A model generated the notes under the pieces. That model saw only the letters and a program-made list of their open reading frames with translations, made no database searches and was not told the DNA's origin. A DNA stretch of 64,000 nucleotides from Zeimonas arvi (lineage in GTDB: Bacteria > Pseudomonadota > Gammaproteobacteria > Burkholderiales > Burkholderiaceae_E), in the NCBI RefSeq assembly GCF_008039575.1, contig NZ_VDUY01000004.1, forward strand, positions 1 to 64,000, in the 5' to 3' direction. The position numbers and the translations under genes are program-made. Position 1 is the first letter of the stretch; the number at the start of each line of letters is the position of its first letter. This document shows, in pieces, positions 37,447 through 47,886 of the stretch.

Positions 37447-37607
37447 GGACGGGGGGGATGGAGTCTGGGCCCCGACCATGGCGAGCCTGGCGTACGAAGA
37501 TCCGCCCAACTCGGCTCCCTCGGCGCAGCCCAAGCCAAGCCTCACCGACCCTTGTGAGGGTCTGGCATTGCGTGCCTCGATGCCCGCGACCCCGACACCT
37601 GCGTCGC

Positions 37608-38606
37608 TCAGGTTGGCTCGATCTTAGCCCGGGTCGCGATGTACCTGAACTTCGCAATCTCCTTCTCGATGTACTCGTCGAAGCGCCGTCCCGGCAAAGC
37701 GCTGATTTCGGCGCCAGCGGTTCCGAAGCGCGACGCGAGGTCCGGGGACGACAAGGACTTCACGGCGGCGGCGATCAGGGTCGCCCGTGCCTCGCCGGGC
37801 ACCCCGGCGCTTGCAAGCAGGCCGAACCACGGGTCGAACCGGTAACCCGATATGCCGGCTTCGGCCACGGTCGGCAGATCGGGGGCGACCTTCGACCTCT
37901 CGCCTGTCGAGGTTGCGAGCGCCAGCAGCTTGCCGCTCGCGATGAGCGGCAAGGCATTGGGTATCGGGACGAAGGAGAACTGGCTGTCCCCCGCCATGAC
38001 CGCGGAGACGGCCTCGGGCACGCCGCGGTACGGAATGTGGATGGCCTCCACGCCGGCCTCGGCAAGCATGTACTCGCCCGCGAAGTGGTTCGCGCTGCCT
38101 TTTCCCGGGGACGAGAAGTTCAGCTTTCCTGGCGCCTCGCGCATTCGCCCGAGCAGTTCGGCCAGGCTCTTGACGCCGAGCGCGGGGCTGACCACCAACA
38201 GGCTGGGTACGTTCGCGATCCTGGTGATCCCGGCGAGATCGCGTACGGGATCGAATCCGAGGTTGCGGGTCACGACCGGGGCGGCCGCATGCGCGGCGGA
38301 CACCACGAGCAGGGTGTAGCCATCGGCGGGTGCGCTCAAGAGGCTGCGGGCCGCTATGATCCCGCCGGCCCCGGGCTTGTTCTCGACAACGACTGGCTGG
38401 CCGAGGTGGTTCTGCATCTTCTCGGCGACGCCCCTGGCAAGGAGGTCCGACGGACTGCCCGCAGAGAACCCGACAAGTATCCTTATTGCGCGCGAGGGGA
38501 AGTCGTTCGCCGCGCTGGCCTTCGGCGCGGCGCCCAGCGCGGCGGCCATGGCGAGGAATCGACGGCGTGACAGCGTTGCGACGCGGTGGCGTACGGGAAG
38601 ATTCAT
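37608..38606 (-). CDS. Bug-family tripartite tricarboxylate transporter binding protein
   Basis: This 332-aa periplasmic binding protein has an N-terminal export signal with a run of Arg (SRRRFLAM, about 13-20) before the hydrophobic core, suggesting Tat or Sec export. It then follows the Bug/TctC order: FPSRAIRILVGFSAGSPSDLLAR, VVVENKPGAGG, DGYTLLVVS and IPYRGVPEAVSAVMAGDSQF. Bug proteins bind carboxylates, amides or aromatics. As is common in Burkholderiales it is solitary, with no TctAB permease nearby. Its codon choice is slightly less GC-rich than the housekeeping genes around it, fitting an accessory gene. Confidence 0.88.
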   Translation of the reverse strand: MNLPVRHRVATLSRRRFLAMAAALGAAPKASAANDFPSRAIRILVGFSAGSPSDLLARGVAEKMQNHLGQPVVVENKPGAGGIIAARSLLSAPADGYTLLVVSAAHAAAPVVTRNLGFDPVRDLAGITRIANVPSLLVVSPALGVKSLAELLGRMREAPGKLNFSSPGKGSANHFAGEYMLAEAGVEAIHIPYRGVPEAVSAVMAGDSQFSFVPIPNALPLIASGKLLALATSTGERSKVAPDLPTVAEAGISGYRFDPWFGLLASAGVPGEARATLIAAAVKSLSSPDLASRFGTAGAEISALPGRRFDEYIEKEIAKFRYIATRAKIEPT

Positions 38607-38658
38607 CTCGGCTCCTTCCGGCTTGGGGTGGCAGGTCGCTTCCGCTTGGCCGCAGGGC

Positions 38659-39006
38659 TCATTCGGGCGACTGAACCTTCACGAAATCGTAGGAACCCGT
38701 CTGGACGAGGAGATAGCGCGCTCGGTTCCCCTGTGCGCAGGTGAGCCGATGGGCAGTGCCAGGTGGCAGGTCACAGGATTCTCCCGGGGCGAGCAGCAGG
38801 GATTCGACGCTGTCGCGGGGATTGACAAACTGGACGCGGACCAGGCCCTCCAGGCCGTAGCAGCGATCACGAACCTCGCTGTGACGATGCCATGGCACCT
38901 CTTCTCCGATCTGCACCGTGAACTCCCGAACCCACACGTCTGCGCTTCGGGCAACTTCAATGATGCTTGCGACGTCGTAGTTCTTGCCTGGAGCGCGTTC
39001 CGACAC
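38659..39006 (-). CDS. Cupin-domain protein
   Basis: This 115-aa single-cupin protein has motif 1 near residues 40-58 (VPWHRHSEVRDRCYGLEG, two His and a Glu/Asp-type metal set) and motif 2 near 72-90 (LLAPGESCDLPPGTAHRLT). It would bind one metal ion. It is 52 bp upstream of the Bug gene on the same strand and may be co-transcribed. Cupins paired with Bug proteins often act in small-molecule catabolism; the substrate here is unknown. The local GC content is below that of the flanking genes. Confidence 0.78.
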   Translation of the reverse strand: MSERAPGKNYDVASIIEVARSADVWVREFTVQIGEEVPWHRHSEVRDRCYGLEGLVRVQFVNPRDSVESLLLAPGESCDLPPGTAHRLTCAQGNRARYLLVQTGSYDFVKVQSPE

Positions 39007-40066
39007 GTGAGTCTCCTGATGTCGAGTCGCCTGCGATGACCACTCGGCAATGATGCGCCTGGGGTCGCAGGGGACAAGCAGAGAATCCGCACACTACTGT
39101 GCGCATTTCTGGTGTCATCTCGCGCGGCCGAACGGATTGTCGGGGCGATGCCTGTGTCGGCGTGGCGCGTCGCCGAAGTATCGGGCGCGCATCCCTTTCC
39201 TGCGAGACGTCAGCCCTTGGTCGGGCAGGGATCTCAGTGGTGATCGACCGAGCCGGACTCGGCTGTACCAGATGCTCTATTGCGGCTTCGAGACGCAGAT
39301 GCCGCAGGTCTGCACGCCGGATCGAACGAACCCTGCCGGCGGGCCGGAACGGGCCTGCTGCCGGCTCGTTCTCGACCGAGAAACGCGGCAGCGGCTCCGC
39401 CCCATGCCGACCGATGCGGCGGTCGCCTGCGCGGTCATGCTGTTCGAGCGGAGCCGCGTCCTCGGATCGACGATCACCTCATCGAGCCAGTGCACAGCGT
39501 CGACCTGGATCATGTCTTCCAGATAGCCGGCGAACCAGTGGCGATCGAGGCCGGCCACCGAGGCCGGGCGGCCGTGCTCGCGAAAGCAGGCCTCGGCGCC
39601 GTACCGGCTCAGGGCAAGGTTGTCGACCCGCCGGCCGGTCATGCCTCGGCCGCCGGGCTCGAAGAAGCTCACGAAGACGCCGGCCTCGCGCCGGTTGACG
39701 TTGACCTGCTGCGAGCAGGTGACCAACTCGATGAGGAGCTCGGGATGCTGCGCTGCCCGGCGCCACCCTCCTGGCGGAGGGCGACGATGCCGGACGCGAT
39801 CAAGCCTGACGGGGCCGTCGGCCAGCTTCACGGTGAGCTACGTGTACGCGCTGAAGGACGTGTGGCAGCACCACGGGGCCCATGTAGGCAAAGGCGACAT
39901 CGCAATGCTGGCCGCGCTGGCGCGAAGCGTGGCGGCGATCCGCAAGAGACGGGACAAGCCGGCCTGATCGGCCGAGAGTCCTGCGTCCATGATGATGACG
40001 CTGACGAGAACGGGAGACTGCGAGAACGTGTCCCGATCCGAATGGCGTCGTGACAGGGACACGACC
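39007..40066. other. 1.06-kb stretch without a convincing gene, possibly decayed
   Basis: Several overlapping open frames exist on both strands, but none has a good start, a recognisable domain over its whole length or consistent codon bias. A minus-strand stretch at about 39430-39760 (containing GVFVSFFEPGGRGMTGR and HWFAGYLEDMIQVDAVHWL) and a plus-strand stretch at about 39836-39967 (VSYVYALKDVWQHHGAHVGK) read like genuine protein fragments, but I do not recognise them. Together with the Bug and cupin genes this looks like an accessory patch containing gene remnants. Confidence 0.45.
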
Positions 40067-40951
40067 TCAGTCGATGACCAGTTCCCGCCGCACGCAGCGC
40101 GCGTCGATCTCGAACTCCAGCCCTTGCACCGGCGGTTTGCACGGGTACCAGTGCAAACCCAGCGGCAGCAGGCCGCGCGGCGCGAACTGGCTGGCCACCA
40201 GCGGTCCGATGTCGTGCTCGGTGTAGACCTGCACCGCGGTGAGCGCCCGCCAGTCGCCGCCCAACTGCAGGCATCGCCGCTGCAGCGTGTCGAGCACGAA
40301 TGCGGCCTTCTGCTCGAGCCCGGCGCTCGACCGGTCGCCGCGCGCCACGATGCCGTCAGGAAAAGCCGTCCCCTCGGCCCACTCCGCGTACCCGGCCAGC
40401 ACGAAGCTGCGGGGCCCCGGGGCGCGCTCGGAGTGGTCGGAGGTGGTGAGCAGGCCCGCCTGGGCGGCCGCCGAGGGTACCGTGTAGCAGAAGGCGTGGA
40501 AGACCGGAGCCGCCGGCGGCTGGTGCACCGGGCACACGTTGCTGCGCGCCACCGGATTGCCTTCCTGCCGCACCAGGCCCCAGCGCCGCAGGGTGCCGAC
40601 CCACGATGCATTGAACTCGGCGAAGCCGTCGAAGGAGAAGGGCTCCGGGGAGCGCAGTTCGGCCGCGCACAGCGCGGTGAGCGGCCGGCCGTGCTCGCGC
40701 AGGTGCGCGGCGATCGCGTCGAAGCCGGTGGCCACCGGCAGCGGCCGCGCGAAGCGGGCGCGGACGATCTCGAAACCGGGCAGTGCAACGACCGCGGAGG
40801 AGAACGGCAGGCCGCCCGGGATGTACGCGTAGTCGCTTCCGGAGGAATTGTGTAAGGTTGGCAACTTCCTTCTCCCCGCCGTTCGGTCGGGGCCCACTAT
40901 GAGCGAGCCGGCAGACTGTCGCAAGCCCGCATCAACCGGAATCATCCGCAA
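40067..40951 (-). CDS. Protein with C-terminal RidA-like domain (hypothetical)
   Basis: This protein is up to 294 aa. The last ~130 residues resemble the RidA/YjgF fold used in chorismatase-like proteins (AVQVYTEHDIGPLVASQF and GLHWYPCKPPVQGLEFEID); the N-terminal part is unassigned. The start is uncertain. The longest frame begins 2 bp from the divergent oxidoreductase start, leaving no promoter, so an internal GTG or TTG around 40890-40864 may be the true start. Function is unknown. RidA relatives deaminate reactive enamines/imines or act as chorismatases. Confidence 0.65.
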   Translation of the reverse strand: MRMIPVDAGLRQSAGSLIVGPDRTAGRRKLPTLHNSSGSDYAYIPGGLPFSSAVVALPGFEIVRARFARPLPVATGFDAIAAHLREHGRPLTALCAAELRSPEPFSFDGFAEFNASWVGTLRRWGLVRQEGNPVARSNVCPVHQPPAAPVFHAFCYTVPSAAAQAGLLTTSDHSERAPGPRSFVLAGYAEWAEGTAFPDGIVARGDRSSAGLEQKAAFVLDTLQRRCLQLGGDWRALTAVQVYTEHDIGPLVASQFAPRGLLPLGLHWYPCKPPVQGLEFEIDARCVRRELVID

Positions 40952-40953
40952 AC

Positions 40954-41961
40954 ATGACCCAGATCCCCCAGACGATGCGTTACATCGACCATGGCGCCGG
41001 CGGCGCGCCCGAGGTCCTCAGGGCTGCCGAGGGCCCGTTGCCGGCGCCCGGCCCGGGCGAGGTGCTGATCCGCGTGGCCTACGCCGGGGTCAATCGCCCG
41101 GACGTGATCCAGCGCCAGGGCAAGTATCCGCCGCCGCCGGGCGCGTCGCCCTTCATCGGCCTCGAGGTGGCGGGCGAGGTGGTCGCGCTCGGCGACGGCG
41201 CCTCGAAATGGAGGATCGGCGACAAGGTCTGCGCGCTGACCAACGGCGGGGGTTACGCCGAGTACGCCGTGGCGCCCGAGGGGCAGGCGCTGCCGGTGCC
41301 GAAGGGACTTTCGCTGCTGCAGGCTGCCGCGATCCCGGAGAACTACTTCACCGTCTGGACCAACGTGTTCGAGCGCGGCCGCCTGGCCGCGGGCGAGACC
41401 TTCCTGGTGCACGGCGGCTCGTCGGGCATCGGCCTGACCGCCATCCAGCTGGCGGCCGCGCGCGGGGCCACCGTGTACACCACGGTGGGCAACGCGCAGA
41501 AGGCGAAGGTCTGCCTGGACGTCGGCGCCTCCGCCGCGATCAACTACCGCGAGCAGGACTTCGTCGAGGAGATCGGGCGGCTCACCGACAAGAAGGGGGT
41601 GGACCTGATCCTCGACATGGTGGGCGGCGACTACATCGGCCGCAACCTGAAATCGCTGGCGCTGGACGGCCGCCTGGTGCAGATCGCCTTCCTTCAGGCG
41701 CCCAGGGTCGAGGTGGACTGGACCACGCTGATGACGCGTCGCCTGACCTTCACCGGCTCCACACTGCGTCCGCGCAGCGCCGCCGACAAGGCCGCGATCG
41801 CCGATGCGCTGCGCGCGCAGGTCTGGCCGCTGCTCGAGCAGGGCCGCGCGCTGCCGGTCATCCACAAGGTCTATCCGTTGGCCGAGGCCGCGGCGGCGCA
41901 TGCGCTGATGGAGTCGTCGACCCACATCGGCAAGATCATGCTCGAGGTGGCCGGCGGCTGA
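40954..41961 (+). CDS. NAD(P)H quinone oxidoreductase, PIG3/Qor-type MDR
   Basis: This 335-aa zinc-free medium-chain reductase is of the PIG3 (TP53I3) class: the AYAGVNRPDVIQRQGKYPPP start, GLEVAGEVVALG, AAIPENYFTVWTNVF, the NADPH Rossmann loop VHGGSSGIG near 145-153 and SLALDGRLVQIAFLQ. It reduces quinones or alpha,beta-unsaturated carbonyls with NADPH. It is divergent from the RidA-like gene and convergent with rodA (10-bp gap). Confidence 0.92.
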   Translation: MTQIPQTMRYIDHGAGGAPEVLRAAEGPLPAPGPGEVLIRVAYAGVNRPDVIQRQGKYPPPPGASPFIGLEVAGEVVALGDGASKWRIGDKVCALTNGGGYAEYAVAPEGQALPVPKGLSLLQAAAIPENYFTVWTNVFERGRLAAGETFLVHGGSSGIGLTAIQLAAARGATVYTTVGNAQKAKVCLDVGASAAINYREQDFVEEIGRLTDKKGVDLILDMVGGDYIGRNLKSLALDGRLVQIAFLQAPRVEVDWTTLMTRRLTFTGSTLRPRSAADKAAIADALRAQVWPLLEQGRALPVIHKVYPLAEAAAAHALMESSTHIGKIMLEVAGG

Positions 41962-41971
41962 GGCTCGCGGT

Positions 41972-43084
41972 TCAGCTCTGCACCAGCCGGCGTTGCCGGC
42001 TGATGCTCATCAGCAGGCCCAGGCCGAGCCCGAGCGTGACCATGGCGGTGCCGCCGTAGGACATCAGCGGCAGCGGCACCCCCACCACCGGCAGCACACC
42101 GGTCACCATGCCCATGTTCACGAAGGCGTAGGTGAAGAAGATCAGCGTGATCGCGCCGGCCAGCAGCCGGGCGAACACGCTGGCCCCGCTGGCGGCGATC
42201 ACCAGTCCGCGGCCGATGACCAGCAGGTACACGAGCAGCAGCACGCCGTTGCCGACCAGGCCGAACTCCTCGGCGAAGACCGCGAAGACGAAGTCGGTGG
42301 TGCGCTCGGGCACGAACTCCAGGTGCGCCTGGGTGCCCTCCATCCATCCCTTCCCCCAGATGCCGCCCGAGCCGACCGCGATCGTCGACTGGATGATGTG
42401 GAAGCCCTTGCCGAGCGGGTCCGAGGTCGGGTCCAGCAGCATCATCACCCGGTGCTTCTGGTAGTCGTGCATCACGCTCCACAGCAGGGGCAGCGCGGCG
42501 AGCCCCGCCACGATCCCGCCGGCGATCACCTTCCAGGGCAGGCCGGCGAAGAAGATCACGTAGAGACCGGCAGCAGACACCAGCAGCGCCGTGCCCAGGT
42601 CCGGCTGGCGGGCGATCAGCAGCACCGGCACGAGCAGCAGCACCGTGGCGATCGCGAAGTCGTACCAGCGCCGGACGCCTTCGCGGTTCTGGAACCACCA
42701 GGCGAGCATCAGCGGCATGGCGATCTTCATCAGCTCGGAGGGCTGGATTCGCGTCACGCCCAGGTCGAGCCAGCGCCGGGCGCCCTTCGCGATGTCCCCG
42801 AACAGCGCCACCGCGATCAACAGGGCGACGCCCAGCAGGTAGAGCGGCACCGCCGAGCGCATCATCCACGGCAGCGGCAGGCAGGCGGCCGCCCACATCA
42901 CGACGAATGCGAGCGACAGGTTGCGGACGTGGTCGAACATCCGGCCGTCGTAGTCGCTGGCCGCCGAGTACATCGTGACCAGGCTGATCCCCACGAGCAG
43001 GGCCAGTCCGACCGCGAGGGGGCCGTCGAACACGAAGACCCAGGGCCGGATCCGGGTGAGCAGGGGCGGGTTCTCGTGGATCAT
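41972..43084 (-). CDS. rodA: Peptidoglycan glycosyltransferase RodA (SEDS)
   Basis: This 370-aa polytopic SEDS protein has about ten membrane segments. Family motifs include GARRWLDLGVTRIQPSELMK, RQPDLGTALLV, DPTSDPLGKGFHIIQS and the C-terminal GVPLPLMSYGGTAMVT. It polymerises glycan strands in the elongasome with its partner PBP2 (mrdA). The ATG at 43084 overlaps the mrdA stop by 4 bp, and it is the last gene of the mreBCD-mrdA-rodA operon. Confidence 0.95.
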   Translation of the reverse strand: MIHENPPLLTRIRPWVFVFDGPLAVGLALLVGISLVTMYSAASDYDGRMFDHVRNLSLAFVVMWAAACLPLPWMMRSAVPLYLLGVALLIAVALFGDIAKGARRWLDLGVTRIQPSELMKIAMPLMLAWWFQNREGVRRWYDFAIATVLLLVPVLLIARQPDLGTALLVSAAGLYVIFFAGLPWKVIAGGIVAGLAALPLLWSVMHDYQKHRVMMLLDPTSDPLGKGFHIIQSTIAVGSGGIWGKGWMEGTQAHLEFVPERTTDFVFAVFAEEFGLVGNGVLLLVYLLVIGRGLVIAASGASVFARLLAGAITLIFFTYAFVNMGMVTGVLPVVGVPLPLMSYGGTAMVTLGLGLGLLMSISRQRRLVQS

Positions 43085-45036
43085 CTGCGCTCGCCCTCGG
43101 GGGGATTCACGGTCTCGGGTTCGAGGCTTTCCGGGATGTCGCGCATCTCGGCCTCGTCCGGCAGCGGCGGCAGGGCGTCGCCGGGGAAGTCGTCGGGCAG
43201 CTTCCCGAGCAGGTAGTAGTCGAGCACCGCGCGCACCAGCGGCGCCGCCGCCTGGGCGCCGAATCCGCCGTTCTCCACGATCGCCGCCACCGCGATCCGG
43301 GGCGCTTCGGCCGGCGCGAAGGCGACGAACAGCGAGTGGTCGCGATGCCGCTCGTCGATGCGCCTGGCGTCGTAGCGCTCGCCCTGCTTGATGCCGATCA
43401 CCTGCGAGGTGCCGGTCTTGCCGGCCACGGAGTAGGGCGCCTTGCCGAACACATGCCTGCCGGTGCCCGAGCGATTGACCTCGATCATCGCCGACCTGAC
43501 CAGCTCGAGGTGTTCCGGGCGCAGCGGGATGCGGCTCGACTCGCCGGTGACGATCTGCCGCCGCTCGTGGGTGGCCGGATCCTCGATCGCCCGCACCACG
43601 TGCGGGCGCATCACCACGCCGCCGTTGGCCAGCGTGGCGGTGGCGTGCGCGAGCTGCAGGATCGTGAAGGCGTTGTAGCCCTGGCCGATGCCGATCGACG
43701 GCGTTTCGCCCGGCAGCCAGCGCTTCTTGTAGCGGCGCATCTTCCAGGCCGAGGATGGCAGGATGCCGGCGGTCTCGTGCTCCAGGTCGATGCCGGTCAG
43801 CTGGCCGAAGCCCCAGGGCTTCATCAGGTCGTGCAGCTTGTCGACGCCGATCTCGTAGGCGAGCTTGTAGTAGTAGGTGTCGCTCGACACCACGATCGAC
43901 TTTCGCAGGTCCACGGTGCCCTGGCCGCCGGGCCGCGAGTCGCGGAAGCGGTGGTTGCCCAGCTGGAAGTACCCCGGGTCGCTGATCGTGTCGCCGGGCC
44001 TGACCAGGCCGGCGCTCAGCGTGGCCAGCGCCACGAAGGGCTTGTAGGTCGACCCGGGCGGGTAGGCGCCGCGCAAGGGCCGGTTGAGCAGCGGCAGGTC
44101 GGGGTTCTCGTTGAGCGCCTGCCAGGTCTGCGTGTCGATGCCGTCGATGAACAGGTTCGGGTCGAAGGAGGGGCTCGACACCATCGCCAGCACGTCGCCG
44201 GTCTTCGGTTCGATCGCGACCAGCGCGCCGCGTCGTCCGGCGTACACGTCCTCGGCCAGCTTCTGCAGCCGGATGTCGATCGACAGGTACAGATTGGCGC
44301 CCGGCTGCGGCGGCGTCTGCGACAGCGTGCGCACCACGCGGCCGCCCGCCGAGACCTCGACCTCCTCGACGCCCGGCTTGCCGTGCAGCTCGCGCTCGTA
44401 GGACAGTTCGGCGCCCAGCTTGCCGATGTGCGTGGAGCCCGCGTAGCGCGACAGCAGCTCCTGGTCCTCGAGCCGCTTCTGGTCGTCGATCGATATCCGG
44501 CCGATGTAGCCGAGCACGTGCGCGGCGGTCTCGCCGAGCGGGTAGTGGCGGAACAGCCGCGCCCGGATCTCCACGCCCGGCAGGCGGTAGCGCTGCACCG
44601 CGAGCCGGGCCACTTCCTCGTCGGTCAGCCGGGTCTTCAGCGGCAGGCTGTCGGCCCTGCGGTTCTCGTCGGCCAGCCGCTTGAACCGGCGCCGCTCGAG
44701 CGGCGTGACCTCGACGATCCGGGTCAGCGCGTCGATCGTGGCGTCGAGCTTCGCATAGCCGATCCGCTTGGGCGAGAGCTCGAGCGTGTAGGCCGACACG
44801 TTCTCGGCGAGCAGCACGCCGTTGCGGTCGTAGATCAGCCCGCGCGAAGGCGGCACCGGCAGCAGCGAGATCCTGTTCTCCTCGGCCTGCGCGTGGAAGT
44901 CCTCGTAGCGGTGCACCTGCAGCCACGCGAAGCGCGCGACGAGCAGCCCGAAGCAGGCCACCACGAACAGCATCGCGGCGACGAGCCGCAGCCTGAGCCG
45001 GCGCAGCTCGCGTTCGGGGTTCCGGACTTCGACCAT
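43081..45036 (-). CDS. mrdA: Penicillin-binding protein 2 (elongasome transpeptidase)
   Basis: This 651-aa class B PBP has one N-terminal membrane anchor (about 15-38), a pedestal/dimerisation domain, and a C-terminal transpeptidase with SxxK PGSTYKPF (about residue 330), SxD at VVSSDTYYY and KTG at VAGKTGTSQV. A Pro/Glu-rich acidic tail follows the KTG domain. It cross-links peptidoglycan during elongation with RodA. It is 13 bp after mreD and overlaps rodA by 4 bp. Confidence 0.95.
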   Translation of the reverse strand: MVEVRNPERELRRLRLRLVAAMLFVVACFGLLVARFAWLQVHRYEDFHAQAEENRISLLPVPPSRGLIYDRNGVLLAENVSAYTLELSPKRIGYAKLDATIDALTRIVEVTPLERRRFKRLADENRRADSLPLKTRLTDEEVARLAVQRYRLPGVEIRARLFRHYPLGETAAHVLGYIGRISIDDQKRLEDQELLSRYAGSTHIGKLGAELSYERELHGKPGVEEVEVSAGGRVVRTLSQTPPQPGANLYLSIDIRLQKLAEDVYAGRRGALVAIEPKTGDVLAMVSSPSFDPNLFIDGIDTQTWQALNENPDLPLLNRPLRGAYPPGSTYKPFVALATLSAGLVRPGDTISDPGYFQLGNHRFRDSRPGGQGTVDLRKSIVVSSDTYYYKLAYEIGVDKLHDLMKPWGFGQLTGIDLEHETAGILPSSAWKMRRYKKRWLPGETPSIGIGQGYNAFTILQLAHATATLANGGVVMRPHVVRAIEDPATHERRQIVTGESSRIPLRPEHLELVRSAMIEVNRSGTGRHVFGKAPYSVAGKTGTSQVIGIKQGERYDARRIDERHRDHSLFVAFAPAEAPRIAVAAIVENGGFGAQAAAPLVRAVLDYYLLGKLPDDFPGDALPPLPDEAEMRDIPESLEPETVNPPEGERR

Positions 45037-45049
45037 CGCCGGCGCTGCC

Positions 45050-45565
45050 TCAGATCGGCCGGTTCTCGTCGCGGTCGACCGCGCGGCGCTGCGGCGCCAG
45101 CAGCAGCAGGTCGGCCAACGGCCACAGCAGCGTGGTGGCGATGCCCGGCAGGAACCAGCCCCATCCGGGGAAGTCGCCGCCCACGGCCAGCCGCACCACC
45201 AGCGTGACCGCCTGGGCGAGCAGGAAGAGCGGCAGCACGTGCAGCATCTGCGCCGGCATCTCGAACCAGGGCACCCTGCGGTGAAGGCTCATCGCGCCGT
45301 AGGAGAGCAGCGTGTAGGCGAGCGCGTGCTGGCCGAGCAGCGAGGCGTCGTGCACGTCGAGCAGCAGGCCGAACAGGAAGGCGATGCCGATGCCGACCAT
45401 CCGCGGCTGGTGGATGTTCCAGAAGACCAGCGCGAGCGCCATGAAGTCCGGCACGCCCGGGATCCGGCCCCAGGGCAGCAGGTTCAGCACGAAGGCGGCG
45501 ATCAGCGAGAAGGTGATGAAGGCCCGGCTGGCTGGCAGCAGCAGGTATTGCGGCGGCATCGGCAT
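45050..45565 (-). CDS. mreD: Rod-shape-determining protein MreD
   Basis: This 171-aa inner-membrane protein has five or six hydrophobic segments, PWGRIPGVPDFMALALVFWN and GIGIAFLFGLLLDVHDASLLGQHAL being typical. It connects MreC and the elongasome in the membrane. The gene lies 3 bp after mreC and 13 bp before mrdA. Confidence 0.93.
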   Translation of the reverse strand: MPMPPQYLLLPASRAFITFSLIAAFVLNLLPWGRIPGVPDFMALALVFWNIHQPRMVGIGIAFLFGLLLDVHDASLLGQHALAYTLLSYGAMSLHRRVPWFEMPAQMLHVLPLFLLAQAVTLVVRLAVGGDFPGWGWFLPGIATTLLWPLADLLLLAPQRRAVDRDENRPI

Positions 45566-45568
45566 GGT

Positions 45569-46465
45569 TCAGCCCCTTCGCGCGCGGCGCGCGCTCGAGT
45601 CCTTCGGTTCCGGGGCGGGCGGCGCCTGCGCGGGCGGCTCGGCCAGCAGGATCAGCAGCAGCTTCGTGCGTTCCACGCGCGCCGCCGGGGTCGCCCGCAC
45701 GCTCAGGAAGGCCGAGGTCGACCCGGGCGCGACCGAGCTGACCCGGCCCACCGGCAGGCCCGGCGGGAAGAGGCCGTCCAGCCCGGAGGTGACCAGCTCG
45801 TCGCCCTCGCGGATGTCGGTGACCACCGGCAGGAAGCGCAGTTCGATCGTGCCGGGCAGGCTGCCGCCCCAGGCCAGCGTGCGGGCCCCGGTGCGGCGCA
45901 CCTCGACCGGCACCGTGGAGTTGCGATCGGTGACCAGCGTCACCTCGCTGGACAGCGGGTGCGCGCGCGTCACCTGGCCGATCACGCCGTGCGCGTCGAT
46001 GACCGGCTGGCCGGCCTGCACCCCGTGCTGCTGGCCGCGGTCCACCACGAGCGTGCGCGAGAAGGCGTCACGGGCATCGTAGAGCACCTCGGCCACCGTG
46101 GTGCGCACCGGCGTGCGCTCGCGCATGCCGAGCAGCTGCCGCAGCTGGGCGTTCTCGCTGGCGAGCTGCTCGGCCTGGAGCAGGGTCCGGGCATTGGTCG
46201 CCTCGATGCGGCGCATCTCGGCATTCTCGGCGCGCAGCCGGTCGATCTCGACGAAGTACCCGCCGGCCGTGCCCGCGAGCTCGCGCGGCACCAGCAGCGT
46301 GCGCTGGACCGGGTAGAGCACGGTCGCGATCCCCTGACGCAGCTTCGACATGGTCTCGAAGCGCGCATCGACGATCAGCAGCGCGATCGCCAGCAGCGAG
46401 AAGAACGCAAGTCTTACGTTGGCGGACGGGCCCTGCTTGAAGAACGGCGGCGGGCTGCGATCCAC
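45569..46465 (-). CDS. mreC: Rod-shape-determining protein MreC
   Basis: This 298-aa bitopic protein has an N-terminal transmembrane helix (VRLAFFSLLAIALLIVDAR), a coiled-coil (about 60-110, LRAENAEMRRIEATNARTLL) and a periplasmic beta-rich domain (DRGQQHGVQAGQPVIDAHGV, LVTSGLDGLFPPGLPVG). It links MreB filaments with the periplasmic PBP2. The start is GTG (46463-46465), one base after the mreB stop. A Pro/Ala-rich C-terminal tail is an extension. Confidence 0.94.
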   Translation of the reverse strand: MDRSPPPFFKQGPSANVRLAFFSLLAIALLIVDARFETMSKLRQGIATVLYPVQRTLLVPRELAGTAGGYFVEIDRLRAENAEMRRIEATNARTLLQAEQLASENAQLRQLLGMRERTPVRTTVAEVLYDARDAFSRTLVVDRGQQHGVQAGQPVIDAHGVIGQVTRAHPLSSEVTLVTDRNSTVPVEVRRTGARTLAWGGSLPGTIELRFLPVVTDIREGDELVTSGLDGLFPPGLPVGRVSSVAPGSTSAFLSVRATPAARVERTKLLLILLAEPPAQAPPAPEPKDSSARRARRG

Positions 46466-46466
46466 A

Positions 46467-47777
<1,311 letters not shown>

Positions 47778-47811
47778 TCAGGCGGCTTCGATCCCGATGT
47801 CCCGGGGCATT

Positions 47812-47855
47812 CCCGGCCTGTTTCCCGGCCTGTTTCCCGGCCTGTTTCCCGGCCT
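47812..47855. repeat. 12-bp minisatellite, 3.7 copies, upstream of gatC
   Basis: CCCGGCCTGTTT occurs three times in perfect tandem (47812-47847), followed by a partial copy (CCCGGCCT). It sits 32-75 bp before the gatC start. In the gatC frame it would read FPGL repeats, but the region lacks a supported start. A related 12-bp unit (10 of 12 bases) occurs at 57593-57628. Confidence 0.85.
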
Positions 47856-47886
47856 CCCTCCCACCCGGTCGCTTGCCCATTCTCCC

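Larger units (their letters stand above)
37206..37607 (-). other. 402-bp spacer with a putative structured leader or small RNA
   Basis: No protein gene is supported. Read on the minus strand there is a possible promoter (37420-37446), then about 165 bases rich in stems, and an intrinsic terminator (37243-37278) 37 bp before the SMUG1-type gene. The stems include GGCGCCGG at 37387-37394 with CCGGCGCC at 37400-37407. This could be an independent small RNA or an attenuated leader of the glycosylase-pfkB operon. The rest (37447-37607) shows nothing I can name. Confidence 0.45.

Noticed and set aside
47812-47855. A CRISPR-like repeat array
   Set aside because: The units are contiguous 12-mers without spacers and there are no cas genes, so this is a minisatellite.
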